Origin: Alphaproteobacteria bacterium MarineAlpha9_Bin7
Lineage (GTDB): Bacteria; Pseudomonadota; Alphaproteobacteria; UBA7887
Assembly (NCBI GenBank): GCA_002938115.1
Contig: PTKD01000001.1
Location: forward strand, 1 to 45,983
DNA length: 45,983 nucleotides
Direction of reading: 5' to 3'
Made by a program: the position numbers and the translations under genes. Under the pieces are notes generated by a model, which was not told where the DNA came from, searched no databases, and saw nothing but the letters and a program-made list of their open reading frames with translations. Positions 27,226-36,665 of the stretch are shown one piece after another. The first letter of the stretch is position 1. Each line of letters begins with the position of its first letter.

Positions 27226-27450
27226 TTGTTCACAAGCGCCAATCATGAGGAGCATCTGCTGCCCCTTTACTTCTCTCTCATTTTCTGGTCACCAATGAGA
27301 AAAATTGGCCTACCTCAATAATCAATTAAATCAATACGTTATGATATTTGATGAAATTTTAGGCAAACCTGTAGAAAGACCCTGCTTCCGCCTTACCACG
27401 TGCTCGTACCGCTATTTATCCACACACTTTCCCACAGGTTTCGTGGATAT
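27226..27450. promoter_or_regulatory. DnaA-box-like sites around an AT-rich segment
   Basis: The 473-base gap between folB and uvrC holds a perfect DnaA box consensus TTATCCACA at 27416-27424 and three weaker matches: TTGTTCACA at 27226-27234, TTTCCCACA at 27428-27436 and, on the other strand, CGTGGATAT at 27442-27450. Between the outer and inner sites lies a clearly AT-rich stretch (about 27315-27362). This layout resembles a small replication origin or a DnaA-regulated promoter, but the usual neighbours of an alphaproteobacterial origin (hemE, parAB) are absent. Nothing else is seen in the gap. Confidence 0.35.
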
Positions 27451-27575
27451 CCGCATGTTCGTTAGCGCTTAACTCACCAAAATCTCACCTTGGCGTCAAA
27501 AATTAATGTCTTGTATGAACTTCACGGGCCTGTCTCACGTTGACGGGACCTCTCTTGGGATTGATATTTGATATC

Positions 27576-29507
27576 GTGAACATAGCACGGAGCGAGCGAA
27601 AGGGGCATCCGGAAGTGGTTGTTGCTGGAGGTCAGGAGCAAGATATCGTCGGCGTGGAAGTGATCCGCAGGAACGTTGGCACTCTGCCAAGCCAGCCTGG
27701 GGTATATCGAATGCTCGATGCGCGTGGAAAGGCACTTTATGTCGGGAAAGCCCGAAATCTCAAGCGAAGGGTATCTAGTTATGCGAGGGGAGCGTCTCAT
27801 GGTGGTCGTATCGCTCAGATGGTTTGCCAAATCAGCACCCTTGAAATCATCACTACTCACACTGAGGCAGAGGCACTCTTACTTGAGGCGAATCTGATAA
27901 AGAAATTAAAGCCACGCTATAACGTTGTCCTGAGGGATGATAAATCACATCCATATATTTTACTTTCTGGCGACCACGCTTGGCCCAAATTGGTCAAACA
28001 TCGTGGTGCTCGATCACGCAAAGGGGAGTATTTTGGCCCCTTCGCGTCGGCTGGTGCCGTTAACCGTACTTTAAATGCCCTGCAACGCGCGTTTCCCTTG
28101 CGAACTTGCTCCGACAGCGTGTTCTCAAATCGATCGCGCCCGTGCTTGCAATATCAGATTAAGCGGTGCACAGCACCGTGCGTAGATTACATCTCTCGCG
28201 AAGAATACGCGTATTTGGTCGGAGAAACACGAGACTTTCTTTCAGGCAAAAGCGCTAAGGTAGCTAACGGCCTCGCTGCTCGTATGCAGGAAGCCGGCGA
28301 GCAACTTGAATTTGAGACTGCATCTATTCTGAGGGACCGGATTCGTGCGCTTGCCCACATACAATCACATCAGGGTATTAACGTTAGGTCAGTTGATGAT
28401 GCGGATGTGATAGCAGTGGATCAACAGGCTGGACAAACTTGTATCCAAGTATTCTTTTTCAGGGGAGGCAGTAATTATGGCAATCGCGCCCATTTCCCCA
28501 CACACCACCGGGAGAATTCGGTTGCCGAAGTCCTGGGGCCCTTTGTCGGTCAATTTTACGAAGGCCGCAACGCTCCCAAGAGTGTGCTTTTAAGCCACGA
28601 TATTGAACATGTGAAGCTTGTCGAAGAGGCTCTGAACATACAGAGTAGTCACCGGGTGCGATTGCTTGTTCCGCGCCGCGGTGAAAAGCGTCGACTCGTC
28701 CAGCACGCCTTAACAAATGCTCGTCATGCTCTGGACCGTAGGCTGTCGGAGAGCGCTTCGCAACGACGTTTGCTGGAAGGCTTGGCCGAGACCTTGGAGC
28801 TAGACTTTCCGCCGAATCGTATAGAGGTTTATGACAATAGCCATACCTCCGGCTCCCAGGCCGTAGGTGCCATGATCGTTGCAGGTTTGGGTGGGCTGAC
28901 TAAGAATGCGTACCGAAAATTTAATATTCGCGTCGATTCTAAACCTGGAAGTGGTGCCGAGATCAAACCTGGTGATGACTATGGCATGATGCGACAGGTG
29001 CTTACGAGGCGGTTCGCGCGTTTGCAAAAAGAGGATCCAGATCGCACCGATAAGCAGTGGCCGGACTTGGTGCTGGTCGATGGAGGTGCGGGGCAGCTTT
29101 CGGTCGCGGGCGAGGAGTTTGCGGATTTGGGCGTTCGTGATGTGGCCCTAGCTGCGGTAGCTAAGGGTCCCGAGCGAGCTGCTGGACGTGAACGTATCTA
29201 CCTTCCGGGACGTGCTCCAATAATGCTACCCCCCTCAGATCCGGTGCTTTATTTTCTACAGCGTTTACGAGATGAGGCTCATCGCTTCGCGATAGGGACG
29301 CATCGAACCCGACGTTCGCGTGATCTCCGGCGCTCTGAGCTGGACGAAATTCTGGGCGTCGGGTCAAAAAGGAAACGTGCACTTTTGCATCGTTTTGGCT
29401 CGGTTAGAGCAGTTGCGGATGCGGGGTTGCAAGATCTTCAGGAGGTAGTTGGCATTAACCACAAGGTAGCGCAACTGATATACAATCATTTTCACAGCAA
29501 TGACTGA
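27576..29507 (+). CDS. uvrC: Excinuclease ABC subunit C
   Basis: UvrC makes the two incisions flanking DNA damage in nucleotide excision repair. The N-terminal GIY-YIG nuclease is [20 protein letters not shown], with the conserved Arg in [13 protein letters not shown] motif lies in the middle ([18 protein letters not shown]), the RNase H-like second nuclease has [17 protein letters not shown] and [11 protein letters not shown], and two helix-hairpin-helix units close the protein ([31 protein letters not shown]). GTG 27576 is a plausible start and TTG 27540 is another; neither has a clear ribosome-binding site. pgsA follows closely, an order common in proteobacteria. Confidence 0.96.
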   Translation: MNIARSERKGHPEVVVAGGQEQDIVGVEVIRRNVGTLPSQPGVYRMLDARGKALYVGKARNLKRRVSSYARGASHGGRIAQMVCQISTLEIITTHTEAEALLLEANLIKKLKPRYNVVLRDDKSHPYILLSGDHAWPKLVKHRGARSRKGEYFGPFASAGAVNRTLNALQRAFPLRTCSDSVFSNRSRPCLQYQIKRCTAPCVDYISREEYAYLVGETRDFLSGKSAKVANGLAARMQEAGEQLEFETASILRDRIRALAHIQSHQGINVRSVDDADVIAVDQQAGQTCIQVFFFRGGSNYGNRAHFPTHHRENSVAEVLGPFVGQFYEGRNAPKSVLLSHDIEHVKLVEEALNIQSSHRVRLLVPRRGEKRRLVQHALTNARHALDRRLSESASQRRLLEGLAETLELDFPPNRIEVYDNSHTSGSQAVGAMIVAGLGGLTKNAYRKFNIRVDSKPGSGAEIKPGDDYGMMRQVLTRRFARLQKEDPDRTDKQWPDLVLVDGGAGQLSVAGEEFADLGVRDVALAAVAKGPERAAGRERIYLPGRAPIMLPPSDPVLYFLQRLRDEAHRFAIGTHRTRRSRDLRRSELDEILGVGSKRKRALLHRFGSVRAVADAGLQDLQEVVGINHKVAQLIYNHFHSND

Positions 29508-29576
29508 GCTCTGCACATGCGGAGCTTTTTGCCACGCAATAAACTCTTTTTTTATGAGGTGCGCGACTACACCACT

Positions 29577-30143
29577 ATGATCCATCGTCTTCCAAATATT
29601 CTGACAATTCTTCGAATAATTTTGATCCCTTTGCTCGTTTTGGGTTTTCAGCTTCCGGGTATGTGGTGTAACTGGGTGACCTTATCTATTTTCGTGATTG
29701 CGGGAGCCACAGATTATTTTGATGGCCTTTTGGCGCGGCGGCTGGAAGCAACGACGGATTTTGGGCGTATGTTAGACCCTATCGCGGACAAGATGCTGGC
29801 TGTCGCAGCTATTGCGATGCTTCTGTCAGTCGGAAATATACCTTTAATACCGGCGTTGATAATAGTTTGTCGGGAAATCCTGGTTTCAGGCCTTCGAGAG
29901 TATTTGGCCAACCTGTCAATAGGGATACCGGTAACCTCACTTGCCAAATGGAAAACCGCTGTGCAATTTGCTGCATTGGCGATGTTGCTGGCTGGTGATG
30001 CAGTCCGCTGGCCTGCCGGAGAAGTTGTCGGCATGTCTGAGATTGGCTCGGGTTTTATTTGGCTAGCAGCGGCGTTAACTGTGGTCACGGGCTACGGGTA
30101 CTGGAGAACAGGATATCGTCATATAATCCGCGATAAAAATTAG
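29577..30143 (+). CDS. pgsA: CDP-diacylglycerol-glycerol-3-phosphate phosphatidyltransferase
   Basis: PgsA makes phosphatidylglycerophosphate, the precursor of phosphatidylglycerol and cardiolipin, in the inner membrane. The 188-residue protein begins with the typical HRLPNILTILRIILIPLLV and carries the CDP-alcohol signature DYFDGLLARRL followed by DFGRMLDPIADKML, with several membrane helices. The ATG at 29577 is chosen; an in-frame extension to 29517 adds 20 residues not typical of the family. Position right after uvrC supports the identity and separates it from the CDP-alcohol transferase paralogue at 7.8 kb. Confidence 0.94.
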   Translation: MIHRLPNILTILRIILIPLLVLGFQLPGMWCNWVTLSIFVIAGATDYFDGLLARRLEATTDFGRMLDPIADKMLAVAAIAMLLSVGNIPLIPALIIVCREILVSGLREYLANLSIGIPVTSLAKWKTAVQFAALAMLLAGDAVRWPAGEVVGMSEIGSGFIWLAAALTVVTGYGYWRTGYRHIIRDKN

Positions 30144-30154
30144 GGTGCCTGTCT

Positions 30155-30673
30155 GTGAATGTGCTTGGTATTGCTGGTTGGAGTGGTAGTGGGAAAACTA
30201 CGTTGGTCACGCGGTTGCTTGTGGAGTTAGTCGGGAGAGGAGTTTCGGTATCGACAGTAAAACATGCCCATCATGACTTTGACATTGATCAGGTGGGGAA
30301 AGATTCCCATAAACACAGGCAAGCCGGCGCCCGCCAAGTGATGGTTAGTTCACGGGTGCGGTGGGCGTTGATCGAAGAATTAGGGGCGTCACCCGAACTT
30401 GGCTTAGATGAACTGCTGAAGCAAATGAGCCCTGTCGATTTGGTTTTGGTTGAAGGTTTTAAATTCGGCCATCACGAAAAAATTGAGGTCTATCGGAAGG
30501 GTTGCAGTAATTCACAATTGTTTCCGGATGACCCAAATATAATTGCTGTCGCGAGCGATGTCCCCTTGTCTGGGGTCAACCGGCCGGTCCTCGATTTAAA
30601 CAACGTAGCTGCGATTGGGGAGTTTATCGTTGCTCGTTGGGATTTGAGTGTCCAAAAAAATGACTCAACTTAG
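30155..30673 (+). CDS. mobB: Molybdopterin-guanine dinucleotide biosynthesis protein B
   Basis: MobB is a small GTP-binding protein that assists attachment of GMP to molybdopterin, giving the MGD form used by DMSO reductase-family enzymes. The 172-residue protein has the Walker A motif GWSGSGKTTLV at its start, VKHAHHDFDIDQVGKDSHKH-type segment and LVLVEGFKFGHHEKIEVYR. The start is a GTG. It overlaps moeA by 14 bases if moeA starts at 30660. mobA itself is not in the window. Confidence 0.92.
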   Translation: MNVLGIAGWSGSGKTTLVTRLLVELVGRGVSVSTVKHAHHDFDIDQVGKDSHKHRQAGARQVMVSSRVRWALIEELGASPELGLDELLKQMSPVDLVLVEGFKFGHHEKIEVYRKGCSNSQLFPDDPNIIAVASDVPLSGVNRPVLDLNNVAAIGEFIVARWDLSVQKNDST

Positions 30674-31940
30674 CGAAGATTGTTTCGCGCACGGCGGCGC
30701 TCTCATGAGACTGGATGAGGCCTTGTCATTGGTTGCAGAACGTGTTCAGCCAATTCCAGGCATAGAGAGTATTCCGCTAACGATGGCATATGGCCGAATT
30801 CTCGCATGTGATTTAATTTCGTCCAACGATGTACCGCCACATGCGAACTCGGCTGTTGATGGTTATGCAGTTTATTACGATGATCTTCTCCCCGGTCGGG
30901 AGACCGTTCTAACGTTAGTTGGGCGGATTACGGCTGGCCGTCCCTTTGCTCGTCGCATCCGCAGAGGCGAAGTGTTGCGGGTTTTTACCGGGGCGATTAT
31001 GCCGGTCGGAGAAAGCGACGATGGGCCAGACACGGTGTTTATGCAGGAGGACTGCGAGGTAAATGGGACTAGGGTGACTTTCCCGAGTGGCATAGAGCGC
31101 GGTGCTAACCACCGGTTACAGGGTGAAGATGTTGCCGTCGGTAAGAAGCTGTTTTCCACTGGTCGTCGGCTGCGTGCTGTAGATCTAGGATTAGCTGCGG
31201 CTATAGGTCACGAAGTGCTGACAGTTCGGGCGCGACTGCGCGTTGCGCTTTTTTCGACAGGGGATGAGGTTCAGGAACCGGGTACAGATCTGGAACCTGG
31301 GCAGATCTACGATTCAAATCGGGTAGCGCTCGGAGCGCTTTTGACCTCCCTTGGTTGCGCAGTGAGTGATTTCGGCATTTTGGCTGATGATCCGCAAAAA
31401 ACTGCTGACGCCATTGCAGAGGCTGCAAGAGATCATGACCTAATAATCAGTTCGGGCGGCGTATCAGTGGGTGAAGAAGATCATGTTCGGGCGGTTTTGG
31501 AGTCCCAAGGAAACGTCGATATATGGCGGCTGGCAATTAAGCCGGGTCGACCATTACTTCTAGGAACGGTGCGAACAGCTGTTTGCCCAGTTCCCTATCT
31601 TGGGCTGCCGGGCAACCCCGCTGCTGTAATGGTCACTTTTCTGAAATTTGCGCGTCCATTAATTTTACGTCTTGCTGGCGCAAACGAGCAATCCCCACGA
31701 GTGTATCCTGTGCGGGCTGGCTTCTCACATAAGAAAAAGAAGGAGCGCCGTGAATACATCCGGTGTGTCCTAACTGCTGGCGCGGGCGGTTCATTTACTG
31801 CGAGCAAGGCGGGGCGCCAGGGAGCTGGGATTTTATCGGTTGTGTCAGCGGCGGATGGGTTGGTCGAATTGCCGGAGGAAATGGAGTATGTTAGGCGCGG
31901 TTCGATGGTTGATTTTTTGCCATTCAGCGAGGTTGAGTGA
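30660..31940 (+). CDS. moeA: Molybdopterin molybdenumtransferase
   Basis: MoeA inserts molybdenum into adenylylated molybdopterin. About 426 residues with ANSAVDGYAVYYDDL, GRPFARRIRRGEVLRVFTGA, the MoCF-biosynthesis domain with LFSTGDEVQEPG and IYDSNR, IISSGGVSVGEEDHV, and LLGTV...LGLPGNPAAVMVTF near the C-terminal domain. ATG 30660 or GTG 30648 may be the start; both overlap mobB, so the two genes are translationally coupled. The cofactor made here is required by the two molybdoenzymes at 18-21 kb. Confidence 0.94.
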   Translation: MTQLSEDCFAHGGALMRLDEALSLVAERVQPIPGIESIPLTMAYGRILACDLISSNDVPPHANSAVDGYAVYYDDLLPGRETVLTLVGRITAGRPFARRIRRGEVLRVFTGAIMPVGESDDGPDTVFMQEDCEVNGTRVTFPSGIERGANHRLQGEDVAVGKKLFSTGRRLRAVDLGLAAAIGHEVLTVRARLRVALFSTGDEVQEPGTDLEPGQIYDSNRVALGALLTSLGCAVSDFGILADDPQKTADAIAEAARDHDLIISSGGVSVGEEDHVRAVLESQGNVDIWRLAIKPGRPLLLGTVRTAVCPVPYLGLPGNPAAVMVTFLKFARPLILRLAGANEQSPRVYPVRAGFSHKKKKERREYIRCVLTAGAGGSFTASKAGRQGAGILSVVSAADGLVELPEEMEYVRRGSMVDFLPFSEVE

Positions 31941-31972
31941 CTTTTTATAAAGTGGAGCACAAGTAAGAACCT

Positions 31973-32239
31973 ATGCAGCTGTTGTATTTTGCCTGGTTAC
32001 GCTTAAAGATTGGTGTTGGTGAGGAGCAGCTCGAGCCGCCGCCAGAAGTCGCCACCGTCACTGATCTCTTGGATTGGCTGAGCGAGAAGGGTGATGGGTA
32101 TGCTGAGGCACTGCTTGACCGGTCGGTAGTCCGTGTTGCCGTCAATCAAGAATATGTTGGGTTTGATCACCCATTATCTCCTGAAGATGAGGTGGCTTTG
32201 TTTCCTCCTGTAACTGGTGGTTGCGGAGGCCCGGGATGA
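31973..32239 (+). CDS. moaD: Molybdopterin synthase sulfur carrier subunit with extended C terminus
   Basis: MoaD is the ubiquitin-like small subunit that carries a thiocarboxylate on its C-terminal Gly-Gly and gives sulfur to molybdopterin. The 88-residue product begins MQLLYFAWLRLKIGVGEEQ and reaches the usual end ALFPPVTGG at residues 75-83. It then continues with five residues, CGGPG, before a TGA that overlaps the moaE ATG. The normal family ends at the Gly-Gly, so the carrier glycine would need proteolytic exposure, unless the extra residues reflect a TGA-to-TGC change at 32222-32224. The codons of the extension also contain the moaE ribosome-binding site. Confidence 0.9.
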   Translation: MQLLYFAWLRLKIGVGEEQLEPPPEVATVTDLLDWLSEKGDGYAEALLDRSVVRVAVNQEYVGFDHPLSPEDEVALFPPVTGGCGGPG

Positions 32240-32706
32240 TTAGGATCCAACGAGAGGATTTTGACGTTGGTGTTGAGCTATCTGCACTTTCCCGCGGGCA
32301 GCATAATATTGGTGGCATTGCCGCCTTCGTTGGCGTGGTTCGCGAGATTGGCTCTGATGGTGCCCCTGGCGCGATGACGTTGGAACACTACCCGGGAATG
32401 ACGGAACGAAAACTAATTGAAATAGAGGCCGATGCATTGTCGCGTTGGCCCTTGGACGCTGTCTCGATCATCCACCGTTATGGTCGCCTGGAACCGGGCG
32501 AACAAATAGTGCTTGTAATCACCGCTTCAGCACACCGGACAGCGGCGCTTGAGGCTTGCCAATTTTTGATTGATTGGTTGAAGACGAAGGCGCCGTTTTG
32601 GAAGTTTGAGGAAACTGCCGGAGGCGGGAAATGGGTCGATGCGAGGTCTAGCGATGAACTGGCCACCACGCGTTGGCTCGAGATGGATGGGAGAGGTGCG
32701 GGCTAA
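32236..32706 (+). CDS. moaE: Molybdopterin synthase catalytic subunit
   Basis: MoaE is the large subunit of molybdopterin synthase and converts cPMP to molybdopterin with sulfur from MoaD. From the ATG at 32236 it has 156 residues: IGGIAAFVGVVR, LEHYPGMTERKL, IHRYGRLEPGEQIVLV, SAHRTAALEAC and the catalytic lysine segment LKTKAPFWKFEE. The start overlaps the moaD stop (ATGA) and is preceded by GGAGG (32225-32229) at a spacing of six bases, so moaDE are translationally coupled. Confidence 0.95.
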   Translation: MIRIQREDFDVGVELSALSRGQHNIGGIAAFVGVVREIGSDGAPGAMTLEHYPGMTERKLIEIEADALSRWPLDAVSIIHRYGRLEPGEQIVLVITASAHRTAALEACQFLIDWLKTKAPFWKFEETAGGGKWVDARSSDELATTRWLEMDGRGAG

Positions 32707-32754
32707 CAGACCCACGGTGAGATCTAGAGCATACCGCTTGTAGGATGTATGTGC

Positions 32755-33663
32755 TCAGCTGGCGCCGACTTGGGCAGGCAATGGGGTTTCGGCCTCACTG
32801 TTAGTAAGTGCAGTGTAATCTTCTATCAGTTGCTTGGTGACAGGACCCACCTGAAAATTTAAGTCGTCGCCAATTTGGCCCACTGGTGTAACTTCGGCAG
32901 CAGTTCCCGTAACGAATACCTCATCAGCATTTGACAATTCTTCTGGCATAATTATCCGTTCTACGGTTTCTATGCCACGAGTACGCGCAAGGTGGATTAC
33001 CGTGCGCCGAGTGATGCCATCAAGGAAGCAGTCAGCAATGGGGGTGTGAAGAACGCCATTAATGACCAAGAAAATATTCGCGCCAGTGGTCTCAGCCACG
33101 CGACCACGCCAATCGAGCATCAACGCGTCATCGAAACCGTCTGCTTCGGCATCGTGCTTGCTAAGCGTGCAGATCATATACAAACCCGCCGCCTTCGTTT
33201 TGGCGGGTATCGTTTCAGGTGATGGCCGTTTCCACTTCGACCATTGGAGTCGTATCCCTTTGAGACGCGCCTCCGGAGTATAATAGGAGGGCCATTCCCA
33301 TGCAGCAATGGACACGTGAATCGAACATTTTTGAGCCGAGACTCCCATCATTTCACTGCCACGCCAGGCCACTGGGCGCAAATATCCGTCTGCGATATTG
33401 TTTGCTTCAAGGACCGTATAGTTAGCAGCATTTATTTCGGCCGCAGAAAAGGGCAATTCGAAACCGAGCGTTGTTGCTGAGTGGATCAAACGCTCCGTGT
33501 GCTCTTCGAGCTTAAATATTTTTCCGTTGTAAGAGCGTTGGCCTTCGAATACCGCACTGGCGTAATGAAGACCGTGGGTCAGCACGTGAACTTTAGCGTC
33601 CCTCCACGGCACCATTGTTCCGTCAAACCAAATCAGACCATTGTTGTCATCATAACTTTGCAT
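32755..33663 (-). CDS. ilvE: Branched-chain amino acid aminotransferase
   Basis: IlvE transfers the amino group between glutamate and branched-chain keto acids. A 302-residue class IV PLP enzyme: IWFDGTMVPWRDAKVHVLTH at the start, GLHYASAVFEGQRSY, the PLP-lysine region PAKTKAAGLYM, VAETTGANIFLV, FLDGITRRTVIHLA and VFVTGTAAEVTPVGQI. ATG 33663 is chosen; a GTG at 33726 would add 21 residues. It converges with moaE across 48 bases without a clear terminator. It lies downstream of an iron alcohol dehydrogenase on the same strand. Confidence 0.93.
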   Translation of the reverse strand: MQSYDDNNGLIWFDGTMVPWRDAKVHVLTHGLHYASAVFEGQRSYNGKIFKLEEHTERLIHSATTLGFELPFSAAEINAANYTVLEANNIADGYLRPVAWRGSEMMGVSAQKCSIHVSIAAWEWPSYYTPEARLKGIRLQWSKWKRPSPETIPAKTKAAGLYMICTLSKHDAEADGFDDALMLDWRGRVAETTGANIFLVINGVLHTPIADCFLDGITRRTVIHLARTRGIETVERIIMPEELSNADEVFVTGTAAEVTPVGQIGDDLNFQVGPVTKQLIEDYTALTNSEAETPLPAQVGAS

Positions 33664-33761
33664 TGCAGTTGCCGGGGTTGACGGGTGTTTGCGGCCTTGC
33701 CAAATGACGGTTGCGTTGGCTAACACCCACCATCATATGTTGTCAACAACAGGCCATTTAC

Positions 33762-34925
33762 TTATTCCCAAATGTTCTCGTAGATCGCGACGATCTCTTG
33801 AGCATTTGGCACTCTTGGGTTGTTGGCGGGTGATCCAGAGGCGAGTGCCTGTTCGGCCATGGTTTCAAGTAGGCTAAAATATGTGTTGTCGCCGATACCG
33901 TAAGCTTTTGGACTTGGCACCTTAAGATCCTGATTTAGGCTCGTCAGCTCATTGAGCAACTTCTTAACGGCGGTATCATCATTGTCCCGATCATCAGCGG
34001 TGCCCATGGCGCGGGCGCAGTCGGCATAGCGGCCTACTGCGTGCGGCGCAGAAAAAGCGGTTACGGCTGGTAGCAGCATGGCATTCGAAAGCCCATGTGG
34101 TACATGGAAGTGAGCGCCAATTGGGCGGCTCATACCGTGGACCATGCATACTGACGCATTGGAAAAAGCCATTCCGCCCTGGGTTGCTGCAAGCATCATT
34201 GCTTCACGCGACGAGGTATTGTCCGGTTGATTGCATGCAGTTCGGAGATGACGGGACACTAGCGCCATGCAGGATTTAGCTATGCTGTCAGTGAACGGGT
34301 TCTGTTTTTTGCTGACATAAGCCTCAATTGCGTGCGTTAAGGTGTCAATTCCTGTATCGGCAGTTAGCCGCCATGGCATAGTGACGGTAAGGGTGTAGTC
34401 CACCAATGCTGCTTGTGGAACGTAGGCAAGGCCCATGCACAGCATTTTTTCATCTGTTTCTGTGTCGGTAATTACGGTAAATCGGGTTACTTCGGAGCCC
34501 GTGCCTGCGGTGGTTGGAATCGCGATTATCGGATAGTCACAGTGATCTACCTGATGAGGGACTTTGTAGTCGCGCATGGCACCGCCATGGGTCGCTAAAA
34601 CAGCCATCGCTTTGGCTGTATCTATTGGGCTACCACCTCCGAGTGCGATCAAACAATCAAAATCACCTTTGGTTAAGATATCAACACCAGCTGATATTGC
34701 GTCCGTGGTAGGGTCAGGGACAGTGTCGGTGAACGCGACCCAAGCCACACTCGCATCATCGAGTACTGACGTAATCTTGGTTAGCGTTCCAGATTCCCGC
34801 ATAAAATTGTCGCTAACGATTAAAGGTTTTGTTACTCCAAGTTTTTCAAGCGTGGCATGAACTTCCGTGTGTGCATCCGCTCCAATCATCATCAGTTTTG
34901 GAAGTGTGATCATCGCAGCGGTCAT
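33762..34925 (-). CDS. Iron-containing (group III) alcohol dehydrogenase
   Basis: A 387-residue NAD(P)-dependent, iron-containing alcohol dehydrogenase. The nucleotide-binding loop is GGGSPIDTAKAMAV, the family signature with metal His ligands is THAIEAYVSKKQNPFTD and GAHFHVPHGLSNAMLLP, and ITTAGTGSEVTRF-like sequence lies between. The substrate could be a short alcohol, lactaldehyde or 4-hydroxybutyrate; sequence does not decide. An AGGAACC box precedes the ATG. It probably stands in front of ilvE with a 98-base gap and behind DUF6494. Confidence 0.9.
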   Translation of the reverse strand: MTAAMITLPKLMMIGADAHTEVHATLEKLGVTKPLIVSDNFMRESGTLTKITSVLDDASVAWVAFTDTVPDPTTDAISAGVDILTKGDFDCLIALGGGSPIDTAKAMAVLATHGGAMRDYKVPHQVDHCDYPIIAIPTTAGTGSEVTRFTVITDTETDEKMLCMGLAYVPQAALVDYTLTVTMPWRLTADTGIDTLTHAIEAYVSKKQNPFTDSIAKSCMALVSRHLRTACNQPDNTSSREAMMLAATQGGMAFSNASVCMVHGMSRPIGAHFHVPHGLSNAMLLPAVTAFSAPHAVGRYADCARAMGTADDRDNDDTAVKKLLNELTSLNQDLKVPSPKAYGIGDNTYFSLLETMAEQALASGSPANNPRVPNAQEIVAIYENIWE

Positions 34926-35062
34926 AATTGGTGGTTCCTATTTTGTCGGCGATGAAATTTTGATACCGCAGTGTAGCTATATCCCATGCGGATGTCGCTT
35001 GTCAGTTTGTGTGCAGTCAGTTTTTACTTCGCGCAGATCAAACAGCGAGCTTCGGTATCAAA

Positions 35063-35272
35063 CTATTGCAATGCGACTTCGCCATCGATTTCAAGATCAA
35101 GTGTAGTACCTTTCAAAGTAATCCGGGCCTTGGCGGTGAGGGTTTCATCACCTTTGAGTTGGCCATTAGCAATTCCTTCTAGGACCGCCCGTTCGATTTC
35201 CCGTTGGGCCGTAATGCCAAGTTTTTTAAGGAATTTCCGCACGTTCATATTGAAAGATTCTTCATTCATCAT
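35063..35272 (-). CDS. DUF6494 family small protein
   Basis: A 69-residue protein with the pattern MNVRKFLKKLGITAQREIE followed by AVLEGIANGQLKGDET and a C-terminal beta-rich half. This matches my memory of DUF6494, a small family in alphaproteobacteria with no known function. It is likely cytosolic and has no signal peptide. An AAAGGA box stands 6-7 bases before the ATG. The gene is divergent from ccmA and about 85 bases separate the starts. Confidence 0.75.
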   Translation of the reverse strand: MMNEESFNMNVRKFLKKLGITAQREIERAVLEGIANGQLKGDETLTAKARITLKGTTLDLEIDGEVALQ

Positions 35273-35356
35273 TTTATCCTTTCTTTGTTAACGCCTGGTC
35301 CGATGCCAACTGCTATGCTAAGCGAACACCATGCACGTGTGGCGCAAAATAATCCA

Positions 35357-35986
35357 ATGGTACCGCCGGTGAGTAATTCAATCCTGGAGGCGAGAGACTT
35401 GGCTTTGTGGAGAGGTGAGCGGCTCCTCTTTCAGAAACTTAGTTTTTCGTTGGGTGCCAGCGAAGCATTGCTGCTCAGCGGGCCGAACGGAAGCGGTAAA
35501 ACAAGCTTGTTGCGACTGATCGCGGGTCTTATTCGGCCAACTTCTGGCGTTGTATTCTGGTGCGGTGCTCCCACAAACAAACACGAACGGTTTCACAATG
35601 ATCTCAACTATATTGGCCATCTTGATGCGGTCAAACCGTTACTCACGGTCGCCGAGAACGTTGAGTTTTGGTCCACTCTGAGAGGGGGGGATGCCGTGCA
35701 AGAGGCGCTTAATCATTTTTGTCTGAGAGAGATTGCTAATTTACCTGCTCGTTTTCTTTCTGCGGGACAGAGGCGGCGGGTAGGCCTTGCGCGACTTTTG
35801 GCGGCGCCGGGTAAATTATGGCTTTTAGATGAGCCTGCCGTAGGATTGGATGAAGACTCGGTGTCTGCCCTTTTCGACGCAATCCGCAAACACCGCGCTG
35901 TCGGAGGACTGGTTGTGGCGGCTAGCCACGGCGATTTACCGCTCGAAAATGCGCAAAAATTGGTGCTCCCAGAGATTCATTCATGA
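35357..35986 (+). CDS. ccmA: Heme exporter ATP-binding protein CcmA
   Basis: CcmA is the ATPase of the CcmABCD complex that releases heme-loaded CcmE during cytochrome c maturation. From ATG 35357 it has 209 residues: Walker A SGPNGSGKTSLLRLIAG, ABC signature LSAGQRRRVGLARLL and Walker B LWLLDEPAVGLDED. The frame is open further upstream (ATGs at 35303 and 35315), but the chosen start gives the normal family N terminus. ccmB overlaps by four bases. It heads a nine-gene operon. Confidence 0.93.
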   Translation: MVPPVSNSILEARDLALWRGERLLFQKLSFSLGASEALLLSGPNGSGKTSLLRLIAGLIRPTSGVVFWCGAPTNKHERFHNDLNYIGHLDAVKPLLTVAENVEFWSTLRGGDAVQEALNHFCLREIANLPARFLSAGQRRRVGLARLLAAPGKLWLLDEPAVGLDEDSVSALFDAIRKHRAVGGLVVAASHGDLPLENAQKLVLPEIHS

Positions 35987-36648
35987 ATATCTTTTTTGCA
36001 ATTGTACGTCGGGATGTGATGCTGGCGTTACGCCGCATGAGCGACACCATGTCCGTGTTGCTGTTTTTTATTCTCGCGATAGTGTTGTTTCCGCTGGGTA
36101 TTGGCCCAGAATTGAATGTGTTGTCTCGAATTGCTGCTGGCACAATTTGGGTGGTAGCGTTGTTGGCAGCGATGCTGTCCCTTGATCGCCTTTTCCAAAT
36201 TGACGCTGACGAAGGTGGCTTAGATTTACTTATTTTGGCTCCCTTGCCACTCGAGGTAGTCGTGATCGCTAAATGCTTGGCGCATTGGCTTGTGACCGGG
36301 GTGCCTTTAATTGTTTCGGCTCCCATCTTGTCGGTTCTCCTGAATATGAGCAGTGATGGTTTTTTGGTAATGATAGTTGCGATGGTGCTCGCTACACCTA
36401 CATTGAGCTTAATCGGTGCAGTAGGGGCTGCGCTCACCGTTGGCACGCGCCGTGGCGGCGTCCTCGTTTCTCTCTTGGTATTGCCTCTGCTTACACCCGT
36501 CCTGATCTTGGGCGCGAGTGCAGTTGACTTGGCCTTGGCGGGTCTAAACGCAGTTCCACTGTTGATGCTACTCGGCGCTGTGTTATTGGTGGCGGCGTTA
36601 CTATGCCCTTGGGCGGCTGCCTCGGGCTTGCGTCTGACTATCGAATAA
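35983..36648 (+). CDS. ccmB: Heme exporter membrane protein CcmB
   Basis: A 221-residue polytopic inner membrane protein with six predicted helices and the typical CcmB start FFAIVRRDVMLALRRMSD, then LPFFILAIVLFPLGIGPE-like hydrophobic segments and LDRLFQIDADEGGLDLLIL. CcmB is the permease partner of CcmA. The start overlaps the ccmA stop. Confidence 0.93.
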   Translation: MNIFFAIVRRDVMLALRRMSDTMSVLLFFILAIVLFPLGIGPELNVLSRIAAGTIWVVALLAAMLSLDRLFQIDADEGGLDLLILAPLPLEVVVIAKCLAHWLVTGVPLIVSAPILSVLLNMSSDGFLVMIVAMVLATPTLSLIGAVGAALTVGTRRGGVLVSLLVLPLLTPVLILGASAVDLALAGLNAVPLLMLLGAVLLVAALLCPWAAASGLRLTIE

Positions 36649-36665
36649 CGTTAGGTCTTGCTATC

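Noticed and set aside
30155..32239. Molybdenum cofactor riboswitch in front of the moe/moa genes.
   Set aside because: The genes overlap or have gaps under 35 bases, leaving no room for the structured leader.
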